In this document: one piece after another, positions 45,493 to 54,591 of the stretch | Position numbering within the stretch: the stretch's first letter is position 1 | Layout of the letters: each line of letters starts with the position of its first letter | DNA from: an uncultured Cohaesibacter sp. | GTDB lineage: Bacteria; Pseudomonadota; Alphaproteobacteria; Rhizobiales; Cohaesibacteraceae | DNA: 64,000 bases | Assembly (NCBI RefSeq): GCF_963676485.1 | Contig: NZ_OY781114.1 | Coordinates: 62,001 to 126,000 of the forward strand | Direction of reading: 5' to 3' | Made by a program: the position numbers and the translations under genes | The notes under the pieces: generated by a model | Database searches by the model: none | What the model was told of the DNA's origin: nothing | The model's input: only the letters and a program-made list of their open reading frames with translations

Positions 45493-46086
45493 ATGCACAC
45501 TCTATTGCTCAAATCAGTTTTGCGTTCCATTCCCGGTTTTGCCCTTTTGCTCGCTCTTTCCGGTTGTAGCGTCCCGATGGGACCCATGACGGATTCGGCG
45601 GGCGCTCCCCCGCCAAGGGCCGTTCTGACAGTCACCGACGCAGGCATTAGTGGCCTGACGCCGGAAACAGGCTACGGCCCCAAATCTATTGGCGCGGCCC
45701 TGCCCGGCTTCAACATCGAAACGATCCAGACTGCAGGTGAAAATGACACCCAATGGACCTATGCCGCATTTCGCGATGGCATGCAGATGGTTCAGATCTT
45801 CAAGGGCAAAGGTGGCAAGATCGGCGTTGTTCATGGCGTAGGTGATGCGGTTGCTGGCCCCAATGGAGAGCGCTTGGGCATGACCTTTGCACAGGCACAT
45901 CTGCCGCGCAGAGCCTGCCGGGTCGGCAAAAATCTGTGGCGCGGCATGGCCATATGCAAGGCAGCCAACACAGAGAAGGTTTCGCTTGTCTTTGCCATTT
46001 CGGAATATAGGGGGCCGTTTGACAGACTGCCACCCTCATCTGAATTGCAGAGCGCAACGCTGCAGCGCATTCTCTGGACGCCCTAG
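45493..46086 (+). CDS. DUF1131-like lipoprotein
   Basis: The product is 197 residues. An N-terminal signal ends in the lipobox LALSGCS (cysteine near residue 25), so it should be a lipoprotein. The mature domain has the DUF1131 pattern: LTVTDAGISGLTPET near the start, then I-G-A-A-L-P-G-F, later P-N-G-E-R-L-G-M-T-F-A-Q-A, and two cysteines in a C-R-x-G...C-x-A arrangement. The E. coli member YfeY is an RpoE-controlled outer-membrane lipoprotein of unknown function, so an envelope role is likely. Confidence 0.75.
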   Translation: MHTLLLKSVLRSIPGFALLLALSGCSVPMGPMTDSAGAPPPRAVLTVTDAGISGLTPETGYGPKSIGAALPGFNIETIQTAGENDTQWTYAAFRDGMQMVQIFKGKGGKIGVVHGVGDAVAGPNGERLGMTFAQAHLPRRACRVGKNLWRGMAICKAANTEKVSLVFAISEYRGPFDRLPPSSELQSATLQRILWTP

Positions 46087-46239
46087 CCCTTTTAGTTCAT
46101 TGACTTGATGCCCATTTCTACGTGATGGTCTGTCGACCATTGCTGAATGGGCAGCTTAAGGCGTCAGCCTTTAAAATGACCGGGACACTTATTAACTGGT
46201 CCTTCCGCAAAGAGACTTTTTGCGAAAAGAGTGATTAAT

Positions 46240-48063
46240 ATGACAGCGCAGACTGGCAAATATAACCTGAGGGTTTCAGATAGAGTTGGCAAAGCGCCAT
46301 CGACAGTCGCAGGACTGCTTGGCCTTGTTGCTCTTTGTCTTGCCGGTTCTTCCTCTCTTGCGCAGCCATTGCTTGAAAAGAGCAACCCAAACAGCACTGT
46401 AGCAGAGGCCTATAAGCGGATTGACGTGCGCGGAGCAAGCCAGACTATTGTCAAAGGGAATAGCTCACCTTGGTTGCTGCAGTCAGATATTCGAACTGCG
46501 CCTTTCGTCATGAAGGCAGGTCAACCGGCTGCCCCCTTCTCGCTATTGGCCGAAGGGGCGTCATCAGCAACGGGCAAAAGCAAGCCAACCCCCGCAGCCC
46601 CCACTGGTCAGTCGACCATGCCGCCCTCCATGACCAGTCCGCTCCTGCCCAATGTGCCCTCTTCACTCAATCAGGATGAGCTGGATATTCCGGCCCAGAC
46701 AGGCGAGCCGAAGATCGGCGCCCCCATTGTCGAGGTTCAGCCTACAGTCGGTGATGGCATGCCATCTGAAAATACCGACGCAAAGGACCAGACAGAGGGC
46801 CAAAACGCGGCGCCTTTGTCCCCGGCCGATAAAAATGCTTCGGATCTGGAAGAAGCTGCCAGCGCTGGCCCGGCCCTGCGCAAGAGCTTCTCGGCTCTAT
46901 TCACGCAGCAACGGCCATTCCTGCTCTATTCGCAAGACGCCTCGATTACCTATCTCATGCCCAATGCGCTGGTAGACCATACCAAGCTAAGCCGTTACTT
47001 GCGCAATATTCTTGAAGAGCGGGCTCTCGATCAATGGCAGGCGCAACGACAAAAACAGATCGCTGAAGGTGGCCAGACAAACGAACAAGCCAACGCTTCG
47101 CAAGATAGTACTGTGCCGCTTGAAGAGCGCCCTGCTCTGGTCGTCACCGGACGCGTTGAAGACCGGTTTTATTCTGCTGACTTCAGCTCTCTATATCTCG
47201 AAGAGGTCAAGAGCCTTGATGGTCAGAAGCAGATCGGCCAGATCCTCAGCTTCAATTATGACAATGTAAATAGCAGGCCATTCGGTTTGCAGGATTTGTT
47301 CCGGGCCAAGGATGCCAAGGAATTGGGCAGCACGATTGAATTGATCGACGCTTATATCCAGACCGATATCGTGCGGCAAAAGTCAATCCGGCTGGGCACC
47401 CTCGTGCGGCCCGATCAGGATTCATGGCTCAAGGATCTCCAACCCAGCCTGTCGCTTCTTCAGAATTTCACTCTGGTTCCTTCGCGCGAAACAAGCAAGA
47501 TCTCTGGCCTTGCCTTCCATTTCAATCCCGGGGTTCTGGGGGCGGAAGCCGATGGTCAGTATGATGTCTATGTTCCGGCCTCGATCTTTAGTGCAGCCCT
47601 TTCAGAGCGCTTTGCACCCCATTTTGGTGGTGAGGCCCTGAGGGTCAGCCGCCACAATGCGAAAGGCTTCTCCGCTGCCAGCGTCAACATCGAAGGGCTC
47701 AGATCCGGCGCAGAGCTGGGGGGCGACATGTTGATTGAGGGAGAGGTTCCGGGCAACTGGTGCGATGGCTTCCACCTGACGCTGACAAGCAAGGGCAACC
47801 AACAGATCGTAACCGAAGGCGTCGTCAAATTGCTGCCTGATCTGCCGAGCTATGGTCTGGCCAGCAACATGATGCGCTTCCGGGCGGAACTCTCGGTCTC
47901 CGGCGACGGGGAAAAACCCGGCACGCTCTTGTTTGAGCCTTATGCTGTTACCGTTCAGAATGATCATGTTGTCTTGCGAGGGGATAGCGCCTGCGATCCG
48001 ACCAAACCAATCGCCATGCCGGATCCAAACCGCGATCAAATCGCAATCGATGTGAACTATTAA
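46240..48063 (+). CDS. Exported protein with a DUF3298/RsiV-like C-terminal domain
   Basis: The product is 607 residues. A hydrophobic segment (GLLGLVALCLAGSSSLAQ) after a ~22-residue basic N-terminus serves as signal peptide. Residues ~50-200 are low-complexity (Pro, Ser, Ala, Gln). The region at about 300-460 resembles the DUF3298 (RsiV/PdaC-type) fold: strands with F-Y-S-A-D-F-S-S-L-Y-L, F-G-L-Q-D-L-F, a run with L-A-F-H-F-N-P-G-V-L-G and Y-D-V-Y-V-P. A last ~120-residue beta-rich domain follows. DUF3298 proteins act as lysozyme-sensing anti-sigma factors or bind cell-wall components in other bacteria. Role here unknown. GTG 46231 is an alternative start. Confidence 0.65.
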   Translation: MTAQTGKYNLRVSDRVGKAPSTVAGLLGLVALCLAGSSSLAQPLLEKSNPNSTVAEAYKRIDVRGASQTIVKGNSSPWLLQSDIRTAPFVMKAGQPAAPFSLLAEGASSATGKSKPTPAAPTGQSTMPPSMTSPLLPNVPSSLNQDELDIPAQTGEPKIGAPIVEVQPTVGDGMPSENTDAKDQTEGQNAAPLSPADKNASDLEEAASAGPALRKSFSALFTQQRPFLLYSQDASITYLMPNALVDHTKLSRYLRNILEERALDQWQAQRQKQIAEGGQTNEQANASQDSTVPLEERPALVVTGRVEDRFYSADFSSLYLEEVKSLDGQKQIGQILSFNYDNVNSRPFGLQDLFRAKDAKELGSTIELIDAYIQTDIVRQKSIRLGTLVRPDQDSWLKDLQPSLSLLQNFTLVPSRETSKISGLAFHFNPGVLGAEADGQYDVYVPASIFSAALSERFAPHFGGEALRVSRHNAKGFSAASVNIEGLRSGAELGGDMLIEGEVPGNWCDGFHLTLTSKGNQQIVTEGVVKLLPDLPSYGLASNMMRFRAELSVSGDGEKPGTLLFEPYAVTVQNDHVVLRGDSACDPTKPIAMPDPNRDQIAIDVNY

Positions 48064-48302
48064 GTCCTTGAGCCGAAGCACAAGGCTTGTCCAATCGAAC
48101 ATTCCTTTCAAAGACGGACGACGCCCCCCGAAATCAACAGCCCATTTTGACAAGCAGACAAGACGCCTTTGATGCGCTAGGCATTGTTCCGGCCTTGCCG
48201 TCATGCGACTCACATGGCAAAAAGGGCCCTGAAATTCTGAACGTACGAACCATTGACACCGAGACAAGAGAGCGCCCAACCTGCGGGCGAAGGAAAGACG
48301 TT

Positions 48303-49304
48303 ATGGTACCTACTCATTTGAATGCTGATCTTCTGGCCAAACAAATCCTGGAGGGCAATAGAGCATCCCTTGCCAGAGCCATAACGCTCGTAGAAAGCCG
48401 CAAGCCCGAGCATCGGGCCATTGCGCGCGACCTTCTGACCCAACTGCTCCCCTATTCTGGCAAAGCCCATCGCGTTGGCATCACCGGCGTTCCGGGCGTT
48501 GGTAAGTCCACCACTATTGACCAGTTGGGTAGGAACCTGACCGAAGCAGGCAAGAAGGTTGCCGTTCTCGCTGTTGACCCTTCCTCCACCCGTACTGGCG
48601 GCTCCATTCTGGGCGACAAGACCCGCATGGAACAGCTCTGCAATGATCCAAACGCCTTTATCCGGCCTTCTCCATCAGCGGGCACTTTGGGCGGTGTGGC
48701 TGCGCGTACGCGCGAGACCATGTTCCTTTGCGAAGCCGCTGGTTATGATGTCATTCTGGTGGAAACGGTTGGTATCGGCCAATCCGAGACAACTGTTGCC
48801 GACATGGTTGACTTCTTCCTTGTGCTCATGCTGCCCGGTGCTGGCGATGAGCTGCAGGGAATCAAGAAAGGCGTCTTGGAAATTGCCGATATGATCGCCG
48901 TGAACAAGGCCGATGGCGATGGTTGGGCCCGTGCCCGCAAGGCTGCAGCACAATATCGCGCTGCGTTGCATATCATGACACCTGTCAGCCAGAACTGGAC
49001 CCCACCTGTGATGACCGTCTCGGGGCTGGCCAATGAAAGCCTCGACAAGATGTGGAAAAAAGTTGTCGAGCATCAGGAAAAGCTCTCCGCGAGTGGCGAG
49101 TTGCAGGAAAAGCGCAGCGGTCAGCAAGTTCGCTGGATGTGGTCCATGCTGGAAGACCGGATGAAATCTCTGTTGCGCGAGAAGGAAGAGGTCACCAAAC
49201 TGCTTGAACAGGTGGAAAAAAGCGTGGAAAGCGGATCGCTGCCTGCCTCTGTCGCCGTTGAAGATGTGATGAGCCAACTTTTGGCAAGCCTCAAAAAGGA
49301 TTGA
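48303..49304 (+). CDS. meaB: Methylmalonyl-CoA mutase-associated GTPase MeaB (ArgK family)
   Basis: The product is 333 residues from ATG 48303 with GGAAAG upstream; the frame is open for 72 codons further, but that part is not family-like. G-protein motifs: P-loop GVPGVGKST, the switch region A-V-D-P-S-S-T-R-T-G-G-S-I-L-G-D-K-T-R-M, the D-x-x-G equivalent E-T-V-G-I-G-Q-S-E, and NKAD for guanine. MeaB loads and protects methylmalonyl-CoA mutase by gating cofactor delivery. It is separated from mutAB (33.8-37.8 kb), where it is often a neighbour. A terminator follows. Confidence 0.95.
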   Translation: MVPTHLNADLLAKQILEGNRASLARAITLVESRKPEHRAIARDLLTQLLPYSGKAHRVGITGVPGVGKSTTIDQLGRNLTEAGKKVAVLAVDPSSTRTGGSILGDKTRMEQLCNDPNAFIRPSPSAGTLGGVAARTRETMFLCEAAGYDVILVETVGIGQSETTVADMVDFFLVLMLPGAGDELQGIKKGVLEIADMIAVNKADGDGWARARKAAAQYRAALHIMTPVSQNWTPPVMTVSGLANESLDKMWKKVVEHQEKLSASGELQEKRSGQQVRWMWSMLEDRMKSLLREKEEVTKLLEQVEKSVESGSLPASVAVEDVMSQLLASLKKD

Positions 49305-49358
49305 TCAGCCATCTATAACGCTCTCAATTCACATCGCTCTCTATCTCTACCAAGTAGA

Positions 49359-49390
49359 AAAAGCCGCGCCTTAATGGCAGCGGCTTTTTC
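49359..49390 (+). terminator. meaB terminator
   Basis: AAAAGCCGC pairs with GCGGCTTTT around GCCTTAATGGCA, followed by a T-rich run, about 55 nt after the meaB stop. Confidence 0.9.
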
Positions 49391-49581
49391 TTTGAGTTCA
49401 ATAAAATCAAAACTTTGTCGACAGTTAAGCCCCATCACGCAAGCTACGCGCAATATACATATGCAAAATGCCAAGAGACAGAATATGCAGGTTTGCCCTT
49501 CGTGTTTCTGACAATAGTATTTGTTTTAACGACTTTTCTATAAGGTAAAAGAAGTTGAACTTGAAATGGGGACTAGGTTCG

Positions 49582-50448
49582 ATGCGGAGAGGCAAGGGAG
49601 CCATTGTCGTTGCTGATTCAAACGCCAATGCATGCCAAAGCATAGGACAACAATTTTCCTTGCAAGATCATGATGTTGTCGTAATCGAAGCGACTTCCCC
49701 TGAGGCATTGCGCACAATTCTGGCCGAGCAACCTGTCGACATGTTGCTCATAAATGAGCGCTTTTCCTACAATTCCGGCCTTGATACGCTTGAACAATTG
49801 GGACCGCTCACACAGGGCATCATCATTGTATTGATGGCAGATTATTTCAGCCGGGAAACCCTTGTGCAGGCAGAAAAAGCCAATCTTTATGACTGCATCC
49901 AGACGCCGTTGAACGAGGAGGATGTAGCACGCCTCATAAAGCGACGGGACGCCCGGCAAACAAGGCTATCGGCGCTTGTCGTCGACTCTCAGCCAGCTGC
50001 CAGACATATCATCTTCAACCTTCTATCCGATAGCCCGTTCGATCTGATGATTTCCGAAGCAGCGAGTGGCCCGCTGGCCGTTGCGCTCTGCAAATCCATC
50101 CAGTACCACATCATGTTGGTCGATCCGGCCTCCCGAGAGTGGAGCGGTGCAGGTATGGTCAAACATATCATGGATCGTCAGGCTTCATGCCGCATTGTTC
50201 TCATGAGCACTCAGGACCAAGAGACCTTACAGGACCTTTATAGCGAGGTCGATATATCCGGCTTTTTGAAGAAGCCTTTTTACGCAGAGGACGTGGAACG
50301 GCTGGTGCATCAGCTCTTGAAAATTCCCTTGAGTAATCTCCTCAAAGGGAATTTCTACAAGAGTCAGACCCCGCTGCCAGATACCTCCCCGTCTCAAATA
50401 TCGCGCAAGCAGTCGCCTGATGACAACCGCGAAATCGTTTGGCTTTAA
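49582..50448 (+). CDS. Tandem receiver-domain protein without output domain
   Basis: The product is 288 residues from ATG 49582; a TTG at 49555 with AAGG upstream would add nine. Two receiver-like domains follow each other. The first (about residues 6-121) has Asn where the phosphorylated Asp should be (LLINER) and lacks the Lys, so it is a pseudo-receiver. The second (about 129-247) keeps an Asp in LVVDSQ, the phospho-Asp position in IMLVDP, Ser/Thr in VLMSTQ and the Lys-Pro of FLKKPF, so it may be phosphorylated. A ~35-residue tail ends in DNREIVWL, echoing the end of the protein at 42630. No DNA-binding or enzyme domain is present. Function unknown. Confidence 0.75.
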   Translation: MRRGKGAIVVADSNANACQSIGQQFSLQDHDVVVIEATSPEALRTILAEQPVDMLLINERFSYNSGLDTLEQLGPLTQGIIIVLMADYFSRETLVQAEKANLYDCIQTPLNEEDVARLIKRRDARQTRLSALVVDSQPAARHIIFNLLSDSPFDLMISEAASGPLAVALCKSIQYHIMLVDPASREWSGAGMVKHIMDRQASCRIVLMSTQDQETLQDLYSEVDISGFLKKPFYAEDVERLVHQLLKIPLSNLLKGNFYKSQTPLPDTSPSQISRKQSPDDNREIVWL

Positions 50449-50482
50449 CTGTATATGCTTTCGATGATCGGGAGTTGGCCAC

Positions 50483-51520
50483 CTAGACCTTGAGCTTCTG
50501 CATCAAATGCGAGAGGGCTCCATCTACCAGTTTTACCGTGCCAACATGAATGCCGTTCCAGTTGATGAGCTTGTGCTCGCGCCAAGCGTCCATCGCTACC
50601 GCCTCTCCTTCGCTCATGGGAAGAAAGGCATCAATCGTGGCCGCCATCATGATCTCGGCAGCGCGGGTTGCACCATCCCAACATTTAACTGCCACTCCCA
50701 GCCCCTGTTCGGGAAAACTGGCGCAGAAGACACCTTCAGCACCGGTTTTCACAAAGGCGCGTTCGCCGAAGATGTCCATGACGGACGTACAAAAACGGTC
50801 GTGACCTGCGACCATATAAGGAGCCTTGGCCACTGCCTGTCTTAGCCTTTGCGCAGCTTTCGCCCGTTCGGGTGCGAAGCCTGTGCCTGTGCCAAATCGC
50901 GCAAAGGCATGGGCGAGATTCTTAAGCGGAATGGCATAGGTCGGGATGGAACAGCCATCGATGCCGCAAAGGTCCATCCCCGCCTCCCCTTCAAGGCTGA
51001 AACCGGTCGTTTGTTCGAGCACAGCCCGCACTTCTCTTTGAACCGGATGGTCAATTTTCACATAGCCGTGATGATCAAACCCAGCTTCCTGCGCAAAACA
51101 AAGAAAGCCGGCATGCTTACCGGAACAATTGTTGTTGGCTGCCGTCGGGGCTGCGCCGCGTAGATGCAAAATAGCCTGATCCTTTTCATAGCGCGGGCTA
51201 TGCGCTCCACATTCAAGGGCAGCTTCGGCCAGACCGCACGCTTGAAGCATAGCTTTGACCGTGTCTACGTGGACTTCCTCCCCGTTATGGGAGGCACAAG
51301 CAATGGAAAGCGCCTCGGACGGCAAATGGAAATGATCAGCCGCGCCGGATTCAATGAGCGGAAGGGCTTGCAATCCCTTGATGGCAGAGCGCGGAAAGAC
51401 GGGGCTGTCGATATCGCCAATCGAGGACACAATCTCACCAGACGCATCGACAACCGCAATGGCTCCCATATGCCAGCTTTCTACACGTACACCTCGCGTG
51501 ACCTCAACCAGAACAGACAT
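50483..51520 (-). CDS. Rhizobial-type (thermolabile) L-asparaginase
   Basis: The product is 345 residues from ATG 51520 (AGAGGG upstream). The frame runs 85 codons further upstream without family resemblance. It matches the Rhizobium etli type II asparaginase (ReAV) family, unrelated to E. coli asparaginases. Predicted catalytic residues are the SxxK pair Ser45/Lys48 in RSAIKG, and the zinc-linked site Cys132/Lys135 in NNCSGKHAG with Cys185 in MDLCGIDGC. It hydrolyses L-Asn to Asp and ammonia. It is convergent with the tandem-receiver gene and divergent from the P1 peptidase remnant. Confidence 0.92.
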   Translation of the reverse strand: MSVLVEVTRGVRVESWHMGAIAVVDASGEIVSSIGDIDSPVFPRSAIKGLQALPLIESGAADHFHLPSEALSIACASHNGEEVHVDTVKAMLQACGLAEAALECGAHSPRYEKDQAILHLRGAAPTAANNNCSGKHAGFLCFAQEAGFDHHGYVKIDHPVQREVRAVLEQTTGFSLEGEAGMDLCGIDGCSIPTYAIPLKNLAHAFARFGTGTGFAPERAKAAQRLRQAVAKAPYMVAGHDRFCTSVMDIFGERAFVKTGAEGVFCASFPEQGLGVAVKCWDGATRAAEIMMAATIDAFLPMSEGEAVAMDAWREHKLINWNGIHVGTVKLVDGALSHLMQKLKV

Positions 51521-51717
51521 TGCACCCTCTTTTCTTGTTTTTCTGTCATTTTGGCAAAGCGCAAAACCCTTTGCCATTTTGCGCAAGAGCCTAGCCGCAG
51601 TCACCCAGAAGCACAAGAGCATAGTCTTTCCAGCGTGCCAGCAGAATATCTTGAGAAACGAAGCGCATTTGTCTAGGCTTCGGCAACTTTTCAAATGATG
51701 CAACGAAACGATAGACC

Positions 51718-52766
51718 ATGGCATTTGCACGCGATTTTGATATCCAGATTGGGAAACGGCCAACTGGCCCGACAAACAGTATGGCCGACATTGACGGCCT
51801 TTCTTTCGGCCATGTCACCTTGTCAGATGGCGCGATCCAAACCGGGGTTACCGTTGTGCATCCCGCACCGGATTCGGTTTTTGAAAACAAGTGCGTTGCT
51901 GCCTGTCATGTAATCAATGGCTTTGGCAAAAGCATCGGATTGATGCAGCTGGAAGAGTTGGGACAGCTGGAAAGCCCCATCGTCTTGACCAACACCCTAT
52001 CGGTCGGCACGGCCTCAACCGCTCTTGTCAAACATATGCTCGCCGGACACCTTCCATCGGAGAGACGACTGGCACAGTCAATCCTGTTGTCATGGAATGT
52101 AACGACGGGGCGTATCTTAATGACATTCGCGGGCTGCATGTTTCTCAAGATCATGTTCAGCAGGCCCTCGACCAACATGCCCCACAGCTTATGCAAGGTG
52201 CAGTTGGCGCAGGGACTGGCATGAGCTGCTATGGCCTTAAGGGTGGTATTGGTTCCGCTTCGCGACTCGTTGACGTTGGCCCTCGCAGCTTTACGCTGGC
52301 AGCGACAACCTTGTGCAATATGGGCCGCCTGCCCGATCTCATGGTCAATGGGCGGCCTGTAGGGGCTGAAATCATGACCTTGCAGGAAGAAGAAGCGCAG
52401 GCAGCAGAGCTGGGCTCGATCATTATTATGCTGGCAACAGATGCCCCGTTGACAGCACGCCAGCTCAAGCGCATCTGCAAACGCGCCACGGCCGGGCTTG
52501 CCCGCACAGGCACCCAGTTTGGTTCGGGCAGCGGCGATGTCGTGCTTGGATTTTCTACCGCAGGCCGCCTGCCCCATGATACTCCGGCTTTGCCGGTTCT
52601 CACTATGGAAATGATACATGAAGACCATCTCGACGATCTGTTCAGCGCAACGATAGAAGCCGTGGAGGAAGCCATTCTCAACGCCTTGTTCGCCTCGAAG
52701 ACGACCAAGGGCAAGCATGACCGCGTGCGCAAAAGCCTTGCGGACTGGTGGATGAAACTGAAATAG
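51718..52766 (+). pseudogene. P1 family (DmpA-like) aminopeptidase, disrupted by a one-base frameshift
   Basis: The first ~110 codons (from ATG 51718) read as the start of a P1 peptidase: GVTVVHPAPDSVFENKC, HVINGFGKS-x-GLMQLEELG, L-T-N-T-L-S-V-G-T. The frame then fails near 52050, and the family sequence continues in another frame with PSIGETTGTVNPVVMECNDGAYLNDIRG to the stop at 52766. Adding one C to the CC at 52050 would restore a single ~350-codon gene. The second part keeps the Gly/Ser-rich GSGSGD motif at 52521-52538 of the self-cleaving family. It may be a true pseudogene or a sequencing error. P1 enzymes release N-terminal amino acids (D- and L-, or beta-) from peptides. Confidence 0.85.
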
Positions 52767-52781
52767 AAGGTCGCTTGCGCC

Positions 52782-54080
52782 CTAATGGCTACCAAGCAAA
52801 GCGCGCGTGACCAGAGCAACCATCAGCGCCGGAATGGCCTTTAGCAGAGCGCCCGCAGGGTCCATCCAAAGGGTTGGCACCAAAATGCTGGCCGATAGAA
52901 GATAGATGATGGTCATGATGACCATGGCCAGACAGACCTGATAGGCCAACCTTCGGATCAGGATAGCTATACCCAGCGCGATATCAATGAAGGCGGCACT
53001 GGCGAGCAGGAACTGCATCTGAAGGACCGTGGCGCCGGAGCCGGTCAGATTTTTGGCTGCCAATTGCATATCAAACAAGGTCAAGACACCGGTCAATATC
53101 CAGAACAGGGACAGAGTGGCGACCAGCACCGGCAACAGAAGGGCCAGCTTTGAGAACCAACGTTCCTGAGTCGTGCTCGGCATCATGGCCAGAGTTTCTT
53201 CATAAGAGCGGCAATAGCGCCCAGAAATGGAATGCCAAAGGGTCGGATCGCCATTGACATGCCCTTCGAGCACCTGAAGCGCGGTGGTCCGCATGGGCGA
53301 CCGCCACCCCAATCGGCCAAGACCATTGGCAATGTTGGTAATCAGATCCGAGGTCCAACCGGAAAAGCGAAAGCTTTTGATGGCGGGCGAAAAGCCGAGC
53401 CAGTTGCGCATGCTTGCTACAAGCTCTTCGAACGAGTGGCTTTCAGCTTCAACCAGATCGATATCAGCCTGCGCCGGAATGCGGCCTTCAACGGCCATAA
53501 GGGCCGCTTCGGTCAGTTCATCGATATGAATGGTCTGAATGCGGCGATCCGCCATCATGAGCGGCTGGATATAGGGGAAGCCAGCCAGCAAACGCAGCAG
53601 GGCCGTTCCGCTATAGGCCGATGGAGCCAGAACAAGCCCCGGCCTCAGCACAACCCATTCAATGGAGGAATCCATCACGATATCGTCGCCAATTGCCCTG
53701 GTGCGCATGAAAGCGGTAGGAGCATTGGGTTCGGCACCAGTCGATGAAATCTGGACAAAGCGCAAAATGCTGCGTTCCTCGCAAGCATCAAGGCAGGCCT
53801 TCACGGAAAGATGGTGGACCGCTTCCAGATCCGCCATCAAGCCATCCTGTAGCGCACTGGCAGCATTGACCACAGCATCGACATCGTCAAGCAGATGCAC
53901 CCATTCGCTGGAATCGAGCATGCGGCGCATGTCACCGGTATGCCACTCCACTTGCGGCAGCAGCCGGGCCGCTTCTCTGGGTGTTCGAGACAGGCTCACG
54001 ACCTCATGCTCAGCACGCAGCAGGGCTCGGCATATTTCCGATCCGATCAGGCCATAACCACCAAGAACCAGAATACGCAT
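52782..54080 (-). CDS. NAD(P)-binding SDR (extended, atypical) fused to a DoxX-like membrane domain
   Basis: The product is 432 residues. The N-terminal ~290 residues are a Rossmann-fold domain with the dinucleotide motif LGGYGLIG, V-V-N-A-A-S-A-L after strand 4, and a ridge of NmrA/UDP-sugar epimerase-like sequence; the catalytic YxxxK of classical SDRs is not present in that form. The C-terminal ~130 residues contain four membrane helices of the DoxX-like type. Such fusions are found in alphaproteobacteria and have no assigned reaction. It is convergent with the P1 peptidase remnant. Confidence 0.85.
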   Translation of the reverse strand: MRILVLGGYGLIGSEICRALLRAEHEVVSLSRTPREAARLLPQVEWHTGDMRRMLDSSEWVHLLDDVDAVVNAASALQDGLMADLEAVHHLSVKACLDACEERSILRFVQISSTGAEPNAPTAFMRTRAIGDDIVMDSSIEWVVLRPGLVLAPSAYSGTALLRLLAGFPYIQPLMMADRRIQTIHIDELTEAALMAVEGRIPAQADIDLVEAESHSFEELVASMRNWLGFSPAIKSFRFSGWTSDLITNIANGLGRLGWRSPMRTTALQVLEGHVNGDPTLWHSISGRYCRSYEETLAMMPSTTQERWFSKLALLLPVLVATLSLFWILTGVLTLFDMQLAAKNLTGSGATVLQMQFLLASAAFIDIALGIAILIRRLAYQVCLAMVIMTIIYLLSASILVPTLWMDPAGALLKAIPALMVALVTRALLGSH

Positions 54081-54591
54081 GATTGTTCCTGTCCACTCCT
54101 TAACGCAGCAAAAAAATATTGAGCCACACCATTAGGTGGCGACCCTGATTGTGGCTATCGACTATAAGCTATTTCGATCCTAAGTCAGCGCGCGTCAAAA
54201 TTCGTGCAGACTTTAGTCGCCCCTCGGCAAGAGGTCATCTTCGCAATTAGCATTACATATTTGTACCGAAATGTATCAAATGCATAGCTCAGGGTAAATA
54301 TGGTATACTAGCATATTCACGCGAGCCCTTAAAATCAGCCACAACCTTAAGCTAGGCTTTAGATACCTCTGGCCAACAGCCGCGCAAAGCAAGTTTACGA
54401 ATGATCTCAATTGTCTGGGGATATGTTTCATCACGAAAGCCAAACGGGCTTCTGTGGCAAATTTCGGTAAATGGATTGAGGTCAGACCGCCTTCTCACCG
54501 CTCGCCGAAGCTATGCAAGCGCGATCCTTACATGGGTCGGCATAACTCACACATGAGATATGCACGAAGCTCTGATGATCAGGCTAAGCAA
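54081..54591. other. Intergenic region between the SDR gene and nsrR
   Basis: This 511-nt stretch follows nsrR and precedes the SDR-DoxX gene on the minus strand. It contains a 6-bp dyad (AATATG at 54297-54302 and CATATT at 54312-54317), a candidate operator. No terminator or gene is certain. Confidence 0.4.

Noticed and set aside
48087-48302. 72-codon N-terminal extension of MeaB
   Set aside because: ATG 48303 has its own ribosome-binding site and gives the normal family length; the extension is not MeaB-like.
54267-54285. ATGTAT and ATGCAT words resembling an NsrR site
   Set aside because: The spacing is 3 nt rather than the 5 nt of the known site, and the position is behind nsrR, not in front of it.
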